Assembly (NCBI GenBank): GCA_034409055.1 | Contig: DAOUMU010000582.1 | Coordinates: 1-48,601, forward strand | DNA: 48,601 nt | Source of the DNA: DAOUMU01 sp034409055 | Lineage (GTDB): Bacteria; Chloroflexota; Anaerolineae; 4572-78; J111 | Direction of reading: 5' to 3' | Shown: positions 1 to 8,600 of the stretch, one piece after another | Layout of the letters: every line of letters starts with the position of its first letter | How positions within the stretch are numbered: position 1 is the stretch's first letter | Notes under the pieces: model-generated | What the model saw: only the letters and a program-made list of their open reading frames with translations | Told to the model about the DNA's origin: nothing | The model's database searches: none | Translations under genes and position numbers: made by a program

Positions 1-68
1 ACGCAACACGCAACACGCAACACGCAACACGCAACACGCAACACGCAACACGCAACACGCAACACGCA
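1..68 (+). repeat. Heptamer tandem repeat (acgcaac)n
   Basis: Nine full head-to-tail copies of the 7-base unit acgcaac are followed by a partial copy. The array is inside an open reading frame. Three units make 21 bases, so it reads as a 7-residue repeat (RNTQHAT) with no stop. Shorter copies of the same unit recur near 3672-3752 and 17690-17771, again inside genes. It resembles the short tandemly repeated heptamers known from filamentous cyanobacteria. The left end of the array lies outside the window. Confidence 0.9.
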
Positions 69-1612
69 TTACCTATTCCGCCCTGCTCATCTGTTTCTTC
101 ATCGTCATAGCCCTCAACGCCCCCTACCTCTACCCCTCCCAATTCATCTCCTGGGGTACGCCTGGCCCGGCCGATGCTTTTGCTTACGAAGTCGCCTCCT
201 GGGCCATTGGCACCACCAGTACCGGCGAGTTTTTACCCCGTGATGCCCGCCAGCATCCCCAGCCGGATGCCCTATGGCCCGACTACGAGGCCGGTCGCCC
301 GCCGCAAAAAGTCGATCCGGCCACCCTGCCCCCTGGCACGACCGTCGAAATTATCAGTCACCGGGCCGAGTCGGACACGGTGCAAATTGATACCCCCCAA
401 GAATTTGTGGCCACCATCCGCACCCTGTACTGGCCCGGCTGGCAGGTCTACCTGGATGGGCAGCCGGCCGCTTTTACCGTCACCGAAAATACCGGCCTGA
501 TCCAAACCACCATCCCGGCCGGCCAGCACCGCCTGACCCTCCAACTGGAGTCGACCCCGCTACGCACCGCCGGTCAGTGGCTGACGGTTGTGTCTTTGTT
601 GATCTTGGTGATCATTGCCGGGTTTGCTCTTCTTCAGCGGTCGGCGGTCAGCCCGCCACCGTCAAATGCCTTTATTTCAGCCACCTTCTTTGCCATGACC
701 ACGGCGCTACTTGTCGGGCTTTACCTTTTTTCCCGTCCCTTGGTCCCCCTGTTTGTGCTGCAATCAGACCCTGACCGGCCCCAACCGGCCGATCGCATTT
801 TACAAGTTGATTTTGGCGACCAAATCCGCCTGGTCGGGATGGATGAACTGCCCCAGACCATCCAGATCAGCCCGGGCGAAACCGCCGAGCTAACCGCAAC
901 CGTCTACTGGCGGGCCTGGCCAAAACTGGAAACCAACTACTCTGTCTTTCTCCACCTCGATGCGCCGAATAGCCAGACTGTGGCCACGGTGGACGAAGTG
1001 ACCCCGGAAAATATTCCCACTCGCAACTGGCCGCCTGGTCTCTACCTGCGCAATCCTTTACACCTGAGGATTCCGGACGATATTCCGCCCATTCGCTATG
1101 ATATCAACGTCGGGGTGTATAACCGGGAGAATGGTCAACGCTTGCCCCTTGCTTCGGGTGAGGCGACAACGTTCAGGCTCGGTTCAATCTGGGTGAGCGA
1201 TCCCCAGCCACACCAGCCGAATGAGCCGCTGGTCCACTTTGGCCAGGGGATTACCCTCCTGCAGGCAACTTACTCGTCGGCTCATGGTCAGGCCCTGGTG
1301 CTGTATTGGCAAACGAGCCAACCCATCGACAAAAATTACAGCATCTTTGTCCACCTGCTCGACCGGGAAAACAACTTGCTGGGACAACTCGACGGCGTGC
1401 CGTACGACGGTCTATATCCCCTGGTCAACTGGCTGCCCGGCCAGATTATCACCGACCGGCGTCCCCTGTCCACGGCCATCGAAAACAGTGAACCACTCGA
1501 TGCCGTGGCCGTTGGTATTTACGATCCGCTCACCGGCGAGCGTCTACCGGCTACGGACGCCCAGGGTCAGGCGCTGCCCAACAACAGCTTTGTTATTTCG
1601 GTTAGACCATGA
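2..1612 (+). CDS. Membrane protein with C-terminal beta domains, 5' end outside window
   Basis: The frame is open from the first bases of the window, so the gene is truncated at its 5' side; the first internal ATG (380) is in mid-domain and is not the start. What remains begins with the translated heptamer repeat, then a membrane segment (about codons 24-42), an extracytoplasmic part with the Trp-rich stretch YWPGWQVYLDG seen in YfhO-like and related membrane glycosyltransferase-like proteins, and two more membrane segments (WLTVVSLLILVIIAGF and ATFFAMTTALLVGLYLF). Two tandem beta domains of about 130 residues follow, each with a Y(S)xFxHL...P...W.PG...VG(V/I)Y...G.RLP pattern. The same domain ends the next gene. 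Probable role is cell-surface polysaccharide or polymer metabolism, by inference only. It overlaps the next gene by 4 bases (ATGA), so the two are likely translated together. Confidence 0.75.
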   Translation, partial: RNTQHATRNTQHATRNTQHATRITYSALLICFFIVIALNAPYLYPSQFISWGTPGPADAFAYEVASWAIGTTSTGEFLPRDARQHPQPDALWPDYEAGRPPQKVDPATLPPGTTVEIISHRAESDTVQIDTPQEFVATIRTLYWPGWQVYLDGQPAAFTVTENTGLIQTTIPAGQHRLTLQLESTPLRTAGQWLTVVSLLILVIIAGFALLQRSAVSPPPSNAFISATFFAMTTALLVGLYLFSRPLVPLFVLQSDPDRPQPADRILQVDFGDQIRLVGMDELPQTIQISPGETAELTATVYWRAWPKLETNYSVFLHLDAPNSQTVATVDEVTPENIPTRNWPPGLYLRNPLHLRIPDDIPPIRYDINVGVYNRENGQRLPLASGEATTFRLGSIWVSDPQPHQPNEPLVHFGQGITLLQATYSSAHGQALVLYWQTSQPIDKNYSIFVHLLDRENNLLGQLDGVPYDGLYPLVNWLPGQIITDRRPLSTAIENSEPLDAVAVGIYDPLTGERLPATDAQGQALPNNSFVISVRP

Positions 1613-4125
1613 AACCCCAACAGAAGGTGAAACAGCGAATATCTTACCAGACTCAGTACAGCGAATCCCGCCAACCCGGCCAACCGCCTGCTCCCCCGCT
1701 CCCTTGCTCCCCTGCGCCTCTGCTTCCCAGCCTCCTCATCCTGGCCCTGTACACCCTCCTGACTCTGGTCCTGACCTATCCACTGGCCCTCAACCTGACC
1801 ACGACCGTGCCCAACGATATCGGCGATCCTTTGCTGAACACCTGGATTCTGGCCTGGGATAGCCACGCTCTCCTGACCGACCCCCTTCATTTATTTAAGG
1901 CCAACATTTTTCACCCTTTACCCAATACCCTGGCCTACTCAGAGCACCTGTTCAGCACCGCCCTCCTGGCTCTGCCCTTGCAACTGGTCTCCGGCGAGCC
2001 AATCCTGGCCTACAACCTGAGTTTGCTGGCCACCTTTCCCCTGGCCGCCTTTGGCATGTACCTGCTGGCCCGGCGTTGGACCGGCCAGCGCAGCGCGGCG
2101 TTCATCGCCGGGCTCGTCTTTGCCTTCAATCCCTATCGTTTCGCCGCCATTGCTCATCTACAACTCCTGACTTTTCAGTGGTTGCCCTTTATTCTGCTAT
2201 ATCTAGATAAAATCCGGCGAATGGGCGAATTAGCGAATGATGAAGGAACAGCCAACCAGCCAACCAGCCAACTACCCTACCTCGCCCTGGCCCTCTTTCT
2301 GCTCCTGCAACTCCTCGCCTCCTGGTACCTGGCCTTATACACGGTTCTGATCGTCGGCCTTTATCTGCCGGTTGTGCTCATCGCCCGCCGTTTCAACCGA
2401 TCTCGTCTAACTGGACTCATGCTTACCTTGCTTATGGTTAGCCTTCTAAGCCTGTCCTTTGTCCTGCCCTACCTCTCGCTCGTCGACGACCTGCGCCAGG
2501 CCCGGCCCCTCTCCCTGGCCCTATCTATGGCCGCCAGCCCAACCGATTTCGCTGCGGCCGCTCCCTTCAACCGCCTCTTCGGCCCGCTGACCGAGTCCCT
2601 GCGCAACCGGCCCCACTTCACCGAGGAGAATGTGTTGTTTGTGGGGTTGGTGGCTCCGGGGTTAGCGTTGGTGGCGTTGCTTACTATGGCCAAGTACTGC
2701 CTACTGCGTACTGCGTATTCAGCTTCACGTCCCGCACATCATGCCCTGCGTGTTACGTGTTACGTGTTACGTCACTTGCCCTGCGGGGTTACGTGTTACG
2801 TGTTACTGCCCAGCCTCATCCTCTCCCTCCTCCTCACCTTTCCCCTGCCCTACGCCACGCTGGCCACCTTCTTCCCCCCCAGCACCATCATCCGCGTTCC
2901 GGCCCGCTGGATCATCCCGGCCCTGTTTGCCCTCTCCGGCCTGGCCGCCTTCGGCTACGCCATGATCAATGAGCAATTCACAACACCTGCCCTGCGCGCA
3001 GGCGCAAGGGTTCACAACTGGCAACTGGCAATTGGCAATTTTAAGTTTCAAATTTCTAATTTCTTAGGGCTAATCTGCTCTCTTCTCCTCATGGCCGAAA
3101 CACTCTCTATCCCCCTTCCCCTGGCCCCGGTCGAGAATCGGGACACCCTGAACCCGGCCTACCACTGGCTGGCCGGCCAACCCGGCGATTTGGCGCTGAT
3201 TGAGCTGCCCCTGCATAGCGCCCCGGCCCCAGAGTTTCCAGAGGTCAAGCGTCTCTACGCCAGCACCCTGGGCTGGTGGCGATTGGTCAACGGCTACTCC
3301 GGTTACACCCCGCCCCGCCAGCCTGAACTGGCCCGAAACCTGGCCGATTTCCCCGGTGCAGACTCACTCGCCACCCTGCAAAGGCTGGCTGCTTCGCCCC
3401 CCAGTGACACAGCTCACCCGACCGCCTCACCACTCCCCCTCTACCTCCTCGTCCACCCCGGCGAAGCTCCCCTGGACCGCTCCCAATGGGAAACCACCGC
3501 CCGCTGGCAGGCCGAGCGGCATCCCGCCCTCTACCCTATCGGCCAATTTGAAGGCGATTACCTCTACCAGGTCCACCCCCCCGACCCCCACCGCTTCACC
3601 GCTCCCCCCCTGGCCACCTTCGGCAATAAACAAAACATCCACTTACTGACCATCAACACCACCCTCCCCACCACGCAATCCTGTCCTGAGCGAAGCCGAA
3701 GGGACGCAACACGCAATCCTGTCCTGAGCGAAGTCGAAGGGACGCAACACGCCCCCTCCATTCACCCTTCATCATTCACCATTCATCATTCCATCATTTT
3801 TTATTGGCACCCCACCACCCCCCTCCCCACCGACTACACCATCTTCATCCACCTCCGCGCCCCGGATGGCTTTGTGCGCAGTCAAGCCGATGGTCCCCCG
3901 GTCAATGGCCACTACCCCACCAGCACCTGGCCGGTTGACCAGGTCATCCAGGACATTCATCCCCTGCCCCTCGACGATTTCAGCCAGGTCGATCACCTGG
4001 CCCTTGGCCTGTATGATCCGGCCACCGGCCAGCGCCTACCCGCCTTCGGACCGGATGGGGCACGCTTGGCCGAGGATGCCCTGGTGATCTCGTTCGTTGA
4101 CTTGAATCGACCAGATTTACCTTGA
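1609..4125 (+). CDS. Polytopic membrane protein, glycosyltransferase-like, with C-terminal beta domain
   Basis: This protein has 838 residues. After a Pro-rich start come about ten hydrophobic segments. The first extracytoplasmic loop has the acidic pattern NDIGDPLLNTWILAWDSH, typical of GT39/PMT-like and YfhO-like integral membrane proteins that use lipid-linked sugars. The last 100 residues repeat the beta domain of the upstream gene (YTIFIHL...LGLYDPATGQRLP). The ATG overlaps the upstream stop, so translation is probably coupled. Low-complexity repeats are translated in at least four places: a Pro-rich heptad near 1690, a GVTCYVL stretch near 2750-2806, an inserted palindromic repeat read as CPERSRRDATR and VLSEVEG near 3672-3752, and TNQPTSQ near 2250. 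These are likely neutral insertions in loops. The substrate is unknown. Confidence 0.7.
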   Translation: MKPQQKVKQRISYQTQYSESRQPGQPPAPPLPCSPAPLLPSLLILALYTLLTLVLTYPLALNLTTTVPNDIGDPLLNTWILAWDSHALLTDPLHLFKANIFHPLPNTLAYSEHLFSTALLALPLQLVSGEPILAYNLSLLATFPLAAFGMYLLARRWTGQRSAAFIAGLVFAFNPYRFAAIAHLQLLTFQWLPFILLYLDKIRRMGELANDEGTANQPTSQLPYLALALFLLLQLLASWYLALYTVLIVGLYLPVVLIARRFNRSRLTGLMLTLLMVSLLSLSFVLPYLSLVDDLRQARPLSLALSMAASPTDFAAAAPFNRLFGPLTESLRNRPHFTEENVLFVGLVAPGLALVALLTMAKYCLLRTAYSASRPAHHALRVTCYVLRHLPCGVTCYVLLPSLILSLLLTFPLPYATLATFFPPSTIIRVPARWIIPALFALSGLAAFGYAMINEQFTTPALRAGARVHNWQLAIGNFKFQISNFLGLICSLLLMAETLSIPLPLAPVENRDTLNPAYHWLAGQPGDLALIELPLHSAPAPEFPEVKRLYASTLGWWRLVNGYSGYTPPRQPELARNLADFPGADSLATLQRLAASPPSDTAHPTASPLPLYLLVHPGEAPLDRSQWETTARWQAERHPALYPIGQFEGDYLYQVHPPDPHRFTAPPLATFGNKQNIHLLTINTTLPTTQSCPERSRRDATRNPVLSEVEGTQHAPSIHPSSFTIHHSIIFYWHPTTPLPTDYTIFIHLRAPDGFVRSQADGPPVNGHYPTSTWPVDQVIQDIHPLPLDDFSQVDHLALGLYDPATGQRLPAFGPDGARLAEDALVISFVDLNRPDLP
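2697..2806 (+). repeat. Heptamer-type repeats (tacgtgt)n inside a gene
   Basis: Units of ttacgtg occur in two runs separated by the short insert cacttgccctgcgggg, preceded by two copies of ctgcgta. All are read through in frame by the membrane protein gene. The insert matches a micro-repeat (TGCCCTGYGGG) that also sits inside the REP elements elsewhere in the window, so it looks like a nested insertion. Confidence 0.7.
3672..3752 (+). repeat. Duplicated gtcctgagcgaag repeat with heptamer spacers, inside a gene
   Basis: Two near-identical copies of tcctgtcctgagcgaag(c/t)cgaaggga are joined by acgcaacacgcaa. The core reads CCTGAGCGAAGTCGAAGG, a dispersed element that recurs at 17699-17724. The copies differ by one base. 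They sit in different reading phases of the same gene and are translated as CPERSRR and VLSEVEG. Both frames are free of stops. Confidence 0.75.
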
Positions 4126-4157
4126 CCGATTGAGATCAGAAACACGTTACACAAGAC

Positions 4158-4240
4158 CTCGTTCCGACGCTCCGGCGTTGGAACGCCACCTGGGGACGCT
4201 GAGCGTCCGATTTGGGCTACAACGCAGAGCATTGTAGCCA
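4158..4240. repeat. Cluster of three small palindromes after the membrane-protein genes
   Basis: Three inverted repeats follow each other: CGTTCC...GGAACG (4160-4185), GGACGCT-G-AGCGTCC (4194-4208) and GGCTACAA...TTGTAGCC (4215-4239). This is typical of intergenic REP-like elements. It lies just after the stop of the membrane-protein gene and may also act as a transcript 3' end, though no T-run follows. Confidence 0.55.
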
Positions 4241-4274
4241 GGTCAAATTTTAATGTGAAATGAACCTATCCTTC

Positions 4275-4303
4275 TTGCCAAATCTACAAAAACATGATAT
4301 AAA
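4275..4303 (+). promoter_or_regulatory. Probable sigma-70-type promoter
   Basis: TTGCCA (4275-4280) and TATAAA (4298-4303) are separated by 17 bases in an AT-rich stretch. The small gene starting at 4368 lies 65 bases downstream. The call rests on the sequence match only. Confidence 0.45.
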
Positions 4304-4367
4304 ATAGGTAACACCACAATATATTGTATTATACCAGCATCTCAGGTACTATATATGGGAGGTCAAC

Positions 4368-4556
4368 ATGATGGCTAAAGATAAGCCATTAGCCATTCGG
4401 TCACATCTGGAAGAGCGGGAGTGGCTCCTCAGCCTTGGCAAGGGCAATCTCATCGATGGGGTACGCAGTCTGATTCAATTGACCCGGGAGGGATCAATAG
4501 GCAGCAATGGTCTGGTCAGGCCCAAGCGTAAAAGGTTGAAACAATTGAACCGTTGA
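4368..4556 (+). CDS. Small protein, possible ribbon-helix-helix type
   Basis: This is a 62-codon gene with a good ribosome-binding site (gggagg, 6 bases before the ATG) and a promoter-like sequence upstream. The start is ATGATG, so translation may begin at 4368 or 4371. The middle (HLEEREWLLSLGKGNLIDG followed by VRSLIQ) resembles the helix-turn-helix half of short CopG/Arc-like proteins found in this phylum. The C-terminus is basic (RPKRKRLKQ). It stands next to the RAYT gene but on the other strand. A DNA-binding role is a guess from the pattern; no partner toxin is seen. Confidence 0.5.
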   Translation: MMAKDKPLAIRSHLEEREWLLSLGKGNLIDGVRSLIQLTREGSIGSNGLVRPKRKRLKQLNR

Positions 4557-4580
4557 TGGGGGGGAACGCTTTTGACCAAA

Positions 4581-4661
4581 GGCGCGAGGCTGAAGCCGTC
4601 GCGCTGAAAGGGCGAAGGACGTTAAAACGCCCTAAAAAAGCACGTTTTTAGCCCGTTGGGC
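4581..4661 (-). repeat. REP element, inverted copy flanking the RAYT gene
   Basis: This carries the imperfect palindrome GGCGCGAGGCTGAAGCCGTC + GCGC followed by a ggcgaaggacgttaaaacg stretch. It is the reverse complement of the block found to the right of the transposase gene (near 5290-5340) and at 9530-9590. The transposase gene therefore lies between inverted copies of its repeat, as in known REP/RAYT (BIME-like) arrangements. Confidence 0.75.
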
Positions 4662-5081
4662 TTATGTTGTGCTCTCAGGTTCGGTACGCTCCAAAAATGG
4701 GATGAGGGTGCCTTCTGCATGATGTTGATGTTGGTTCTTGACATATTTTACAACCATGTCCAGTTGTTTTCCACCGAACGAAACAACGCCGTATTCGGCT
4801 TGCCATTGGAAATGATATGGAACTGACAACTCATGGTTAACAAAATGGGAACTATTACCCTTGACTTGACCAATAAAATCGGCCAAGGCAATTTTGGGAG
4901 GGACGGTGGCCACCAAGTGAACATGGTCTTCGATGCCACCAACGGCGTAGACAATTGCTCCCAATTTTTTGGCTTTGGCGGCAATGGCATTATGCAATGA
5001 CGTCTCAAAGTCAGCTTCAATAAGAGGTTCCCGGTTTTTAGTTCCCCAAACCATATGGTAAAAGAGTCGGTAGTAAGGCAT
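4662..5081 (-). CDS. REP-associated tyrosine transposase (IS200-like, Y1 HUH)
   Basis: This 139-residue protein is a single-strand DNA transposase of the Y1 family. It has the HUH motif DHVHLVATV (His-x-His, about residues 57-65) and the catalytic Tyr in VVKYVKNQHQHH (about residue 114). The start at 5081 was chosen because aggaga lies 6 bases upstream of that ATG; an in-frame ATG 12 codons earlier lacks a site. The length is normal for the family, so the gene looks intact. No IS605-type tnpB is present. The gene is flanked on both sides by palindromic repeats that also occur at 9420-9780 and 12800-13075, which fits a RAYT that mobilises REP elements. Confidence 0.85.
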   Translation of the reverse strand: MPYYRLFYHMVWGTKNREPLIEADFETSLHNAIAAKAKKLGAIVYAVGGIEDHVHLVATVPPKIALADFIGQVKGNSSHFVNHELSVPYHFQWQAEYGVVSFGGKQLDMVVKYVKNQHQHHAEGTLIPFLERTEPESTT

Positions 5082-5112
5082 AGTTCTCCTGTGATTTGTA
5101 TTTTGTAACAGG

Positions 5113-5660
5113 AGCACGGAGCTAACCCACAGGGCAGGGCTCCGTGCTCAAAGAGCAAAGCCCAAACGGGCTATAAACCTGCTCTTCAGGCCGTTTTAAC
5201 CTCCCTCACCCTCTCAGTCCGACGACCCTGCCCTGGGGCTTAGCCTCGCCCCTTTGGCTTTCTTAGGCCGTTTTAACGGCCTTTTCGCCCTCTCAGCGCG
5301 ACGGCTTTAGCCTCGCGCCTTTAGCCTCGCGCTTGAGCGGAAGCACGGGACTAAAGCCCCGTGCTCAAAGAGCAAAGCCCTAACGGGCTATAAACCTGCT
5401 CTTCAGGCCGTTTTAACCTCCCTCACCCTCTCAGCCCGACGACCCTACCCTGTGGCTTAGCCTCGCCCCTTTGGCTTTCTTAGGCCGTTTTAACGGCCTT
5501 CGCCCTCTCAGCGCGACGGCTTTAGCCTCGCGCTTGAGCGGAAGCACGGGACTAAAGCCCCGTGCTCAAAGAGCAAAGCCCAAACGGGCTATAAACCTGC
5601 CCTTCAGGCCGTTTTAACCTCCCTCACCCTCTCAGCGCGACGGCTTCAGCCTCGCGCATC
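5113..5660. repeat. Three tandem ~200-230 bp composite REP units
   Basis: Unit starts are at 5113, 5342 and 5543; the last unit is partial. Each unit strings together four palindromes: AGCACGGG...CCCGTGCT, AGCCC...GGGCT, GGCCGTTTTAACGGCC, and the imperfect GCGCGA(C)GGCTxxAGCC(G)TCGCGC. Copies differ by point changes and by a nested CCCTGCCCTGTGGG-like insert. The 5113-5700 stretch holds no convincing gene. It separates the RAYT gene from the 3' end of the first NACHT gene. Confidence 0.85.
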
Positions 5661-5699
5661 CCCCCAACCCGCGATTCAGAGATTCAGAGGCCAGAGGGT

Positions 5700-8600
5700 T
5701 CAGAGTTCAGAGGTCAATGGGGACAACACCACCCGAAAACCGAAGCTCCTGCCCCAGTCATAGGGATAGTCCCAGTAGCGGACGGCGCAGCGCACGTCTC
5801 GCTCATCATCGAAGAACGACCCGCCCCGCAGCACCCGGCGGGTATATTCCTCAAGATCGTTGTCATCCCGATAATCCTCATAACTCTCCTCAAACTTAGT
5901 CCGGCACCATTCCCACACGTTGCCGCTCATATCCTGCACCCCGTAAGGGCTGATTCCACCGGGAAAACAGCCCACCGCCGTGGTGCTACCAATACCGGTC
6001 GCCTCGTAATTAGCCCACTCCGGATCCGGCTCATTGCCCCACGGATAAACCCGACCGTCCGGCCCGCGGGCGGCTTTCTCCCACTGGCTCTCACTGGGAA
6101 GCAGCACCGCCTCGTCGGGACTAATCTGGCCAGTCTGTTGCAGTTGCTCTGTCAGCCAGGCACAAAATGCCACCGCTTCATACCAGTTCACCCCCACGAC
6201 CGGGTGGTTTGGTAAGCCAAAGGGGTGCCCGTAATCAAAGGGTCTGTCCACCCACTCGTCCACCAGTTTATCACCTTTAAGGATAGGCCTCTTGACCCAG
6301 CCCTCCTCGCGCCAGTAACCGGCCGCAGCGGCCACTGCCCAATAGTCGGGTTCCTGGTAGCCTCCGGCCTTAACAAAGGCCGCATACTGGGCATTAGTGA
6401 TTGGATAACGACTGATCCGAAAAGCAGGCAAATCAATCTCCTGCTGCGGTCTTTCATCACCGTAAAACATGCGTTCGATGTCATCTTTTCTAGCATCAGC
6501 CACACTCCCCCGCACAAATGATCCGGCCGGCACCTCGCACCAGGCGATGTCGGGCAGACCATCGGGACGTAGCCTCACCCCCGGCCGGGGATCGCCCAGC
6601 ATAGCCAGATTCTGGCTGGCGATGGCCCGCTCGGTGGCCGGCAGGGCCGCTTGTTCCAGGATGTAGACCAGCCAGTTCTTGACCCGCTCCACCTTGGCTT
6701 GATGGGCCAGGTGAATATTCTGCACATCGACCACTTCCACCAGGGCTTGACCGGCCAGGTGCGCTCCCCAGATATCGTCCTGAGCGGCCGCTGTCCGGTC
6801 AGGCACAGCCTGATAGGACAAGGCCTCCACCAGGGACCAGATGGTTGAACGGGAACCGCGAAAGGCTTTGGCTCCGGCCAGCAAGGCTACTTCCCGCCAG
6901 CGGTCTGGCTCCTGGCGGGCCAGGTCGGCCACCGGCTCGGGATAGGTCTCATTGGTCAGGTGACAGGCGGCCAAATACTCTTGAAACGTCCGGTGGGGAA
7001 AGGTGTAGATGCCCACGCCGCGTGGCAGCAGCAGCCCGGCCCGCTGGCTCAGGTAGCTTACCAGCAGGGCCGGGTTGACGGCCTCATTCCGGCTTAACGC
7101 CATCAAGCCACAGACCAGATCCCCCTGGGGCACGTCGGCTGTGCCCACCATCTCGGCCTGGGTAGCGTGGGCCTGGTAGGCCAACTGGTTGAGCAGTTCA
7201 CGCACCGCCTCGCGGTCCACTTTGAGCCACTCGGTCAGGCTGGGTTCGGTAGCGACGATGTTGCCCTGGGCATCCCGTTCCACCTTACGCGTTTCCCACG
7301 TATCCAGCAGCAGGTCCACCGCATCGGCATACAGCTCCTCCCGCTTTTCCGGCAGGCTGCCCCCTCGCCAGGCGTGCAGACTGGCCATCAGGGTCAGCAG
7401 CAGAGGACGCTCGGCCAAACTGCGCAGCCGGTCGCTGTTAAAAATGGCCCGTTTGAGCAGTTCGGCCCGGCCCTGGGCATCATCCGGGTGCATCCCCCGC
7501 AGGGTAGCGATGTGAGCGTACCAGCGATCCACAAAACGCCGGATTTGTCCCGAGCTAAAGGGGGCCAGTACGGCCTCGGCAAAACCGGGTAAGCGCCAGT
7601 CCTGCTCTTGATAGGCGTAGGTTCGGCTGGTGACCAGAATACGGCAGTGTTTGAAGGTACGGGCAAAATCCTCCACTGCCTGCTTGATCTGGACTCGCCG
7701 CTGGTCGGCCGCCGGCACCTCGTCCAGCCCGTCCAGCAGCAACAGCCCGCCCTGCCGGAGCAGTTCCTCACCTAAAGGACGAGCGTATTGAGTCAGGGCC
7801 GCCGTTTTCAGTTCCCCAACTATAAAACGCCGCAGGTGTTCGGCCGTGGCCGGCTGTCCGGCCGGAGGCAGGCCCCGGGCGGCAAAGTCACGCAGCAGCA
7901 CCGGCACCGGCAGCAAGGCCCCCTGCTGCCAGGGTTGGCCCTCTTCTTCATCCTTACCTTCATCATCCGGCAAAGGCGCGGTTAACAGAGCCAGGTTGGC
8001 CCGGGCATGTTTCAGGTTTTCCCCGGCCAGGCAGATGGCCACAAAGTTGACAAAGGTGCTTTTGCCACTGCCCGGATCGCCCAACAGCACCAGGCGCGGG
8101 TGCTGGTTCAACTGGGCCAGGGCGGCCAGACGCCGCTCGCCGCGACCGGCCAGTTCGGCCCGAGGCAACTGCTCTTGCTGTTCAGGGGTGAGGGTCAGCA
8201 GGGCCGTATAAACCGCGTCCAGGTTCAGGTGGGCTTCAGCTTCACTGCCGCCGGCCGCTTTGGGATCAATACCGGCCAGCGACAGGTAACTGGCTTTTTC
8301 CAGCACCCGGTTCAGGTAAGCGGTGCGCAGCGCGGCCGGATCGCTGCCGGGTAGTCCATGGATGATGGTCTGCTGTTCGATAATGGTCCCGGCCACCCGG
8401 TTGTGATCGCCCGTAACAATAGTTTGGCCGGAACTGCCGACCACGCTCCGGGGACCACCCCTGAGCTGGCTGTCCTGAATGATGATCCCGGCCCCGGTCA
8501 GGCTGGCCTCCAGCCGCTTCAACGAGCCAAGTTTGGCCAACTCCTGCGGCAAGGTTTGGGCAAACCACGGCTGGTCGGCTTTGCTTAAGCCCTGGTAAGC

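Noticed and set aside
380..1612. First gene starting at the ATG at 380
   Set aside because: The frame is open to the window edge and the upstream part encodes a membrane helix of the same protein.
3672..3752. Frameshifted or chimeric gene at the repeat insert
   Set aside because: The frame is kept across the insert and the beta domain continues normally after it.
5113..5660. CRISPR or rRNA-like repeat region
   Set aside because: Units are long composite palindromes with conserved internal order, which fits REP arrays.
7167..8588. Several open frames on the strand opposite the NACHT genes
   Set aside because: They mirror the GC-rich coding frames, have no ribosome sites and no recognisable domains.
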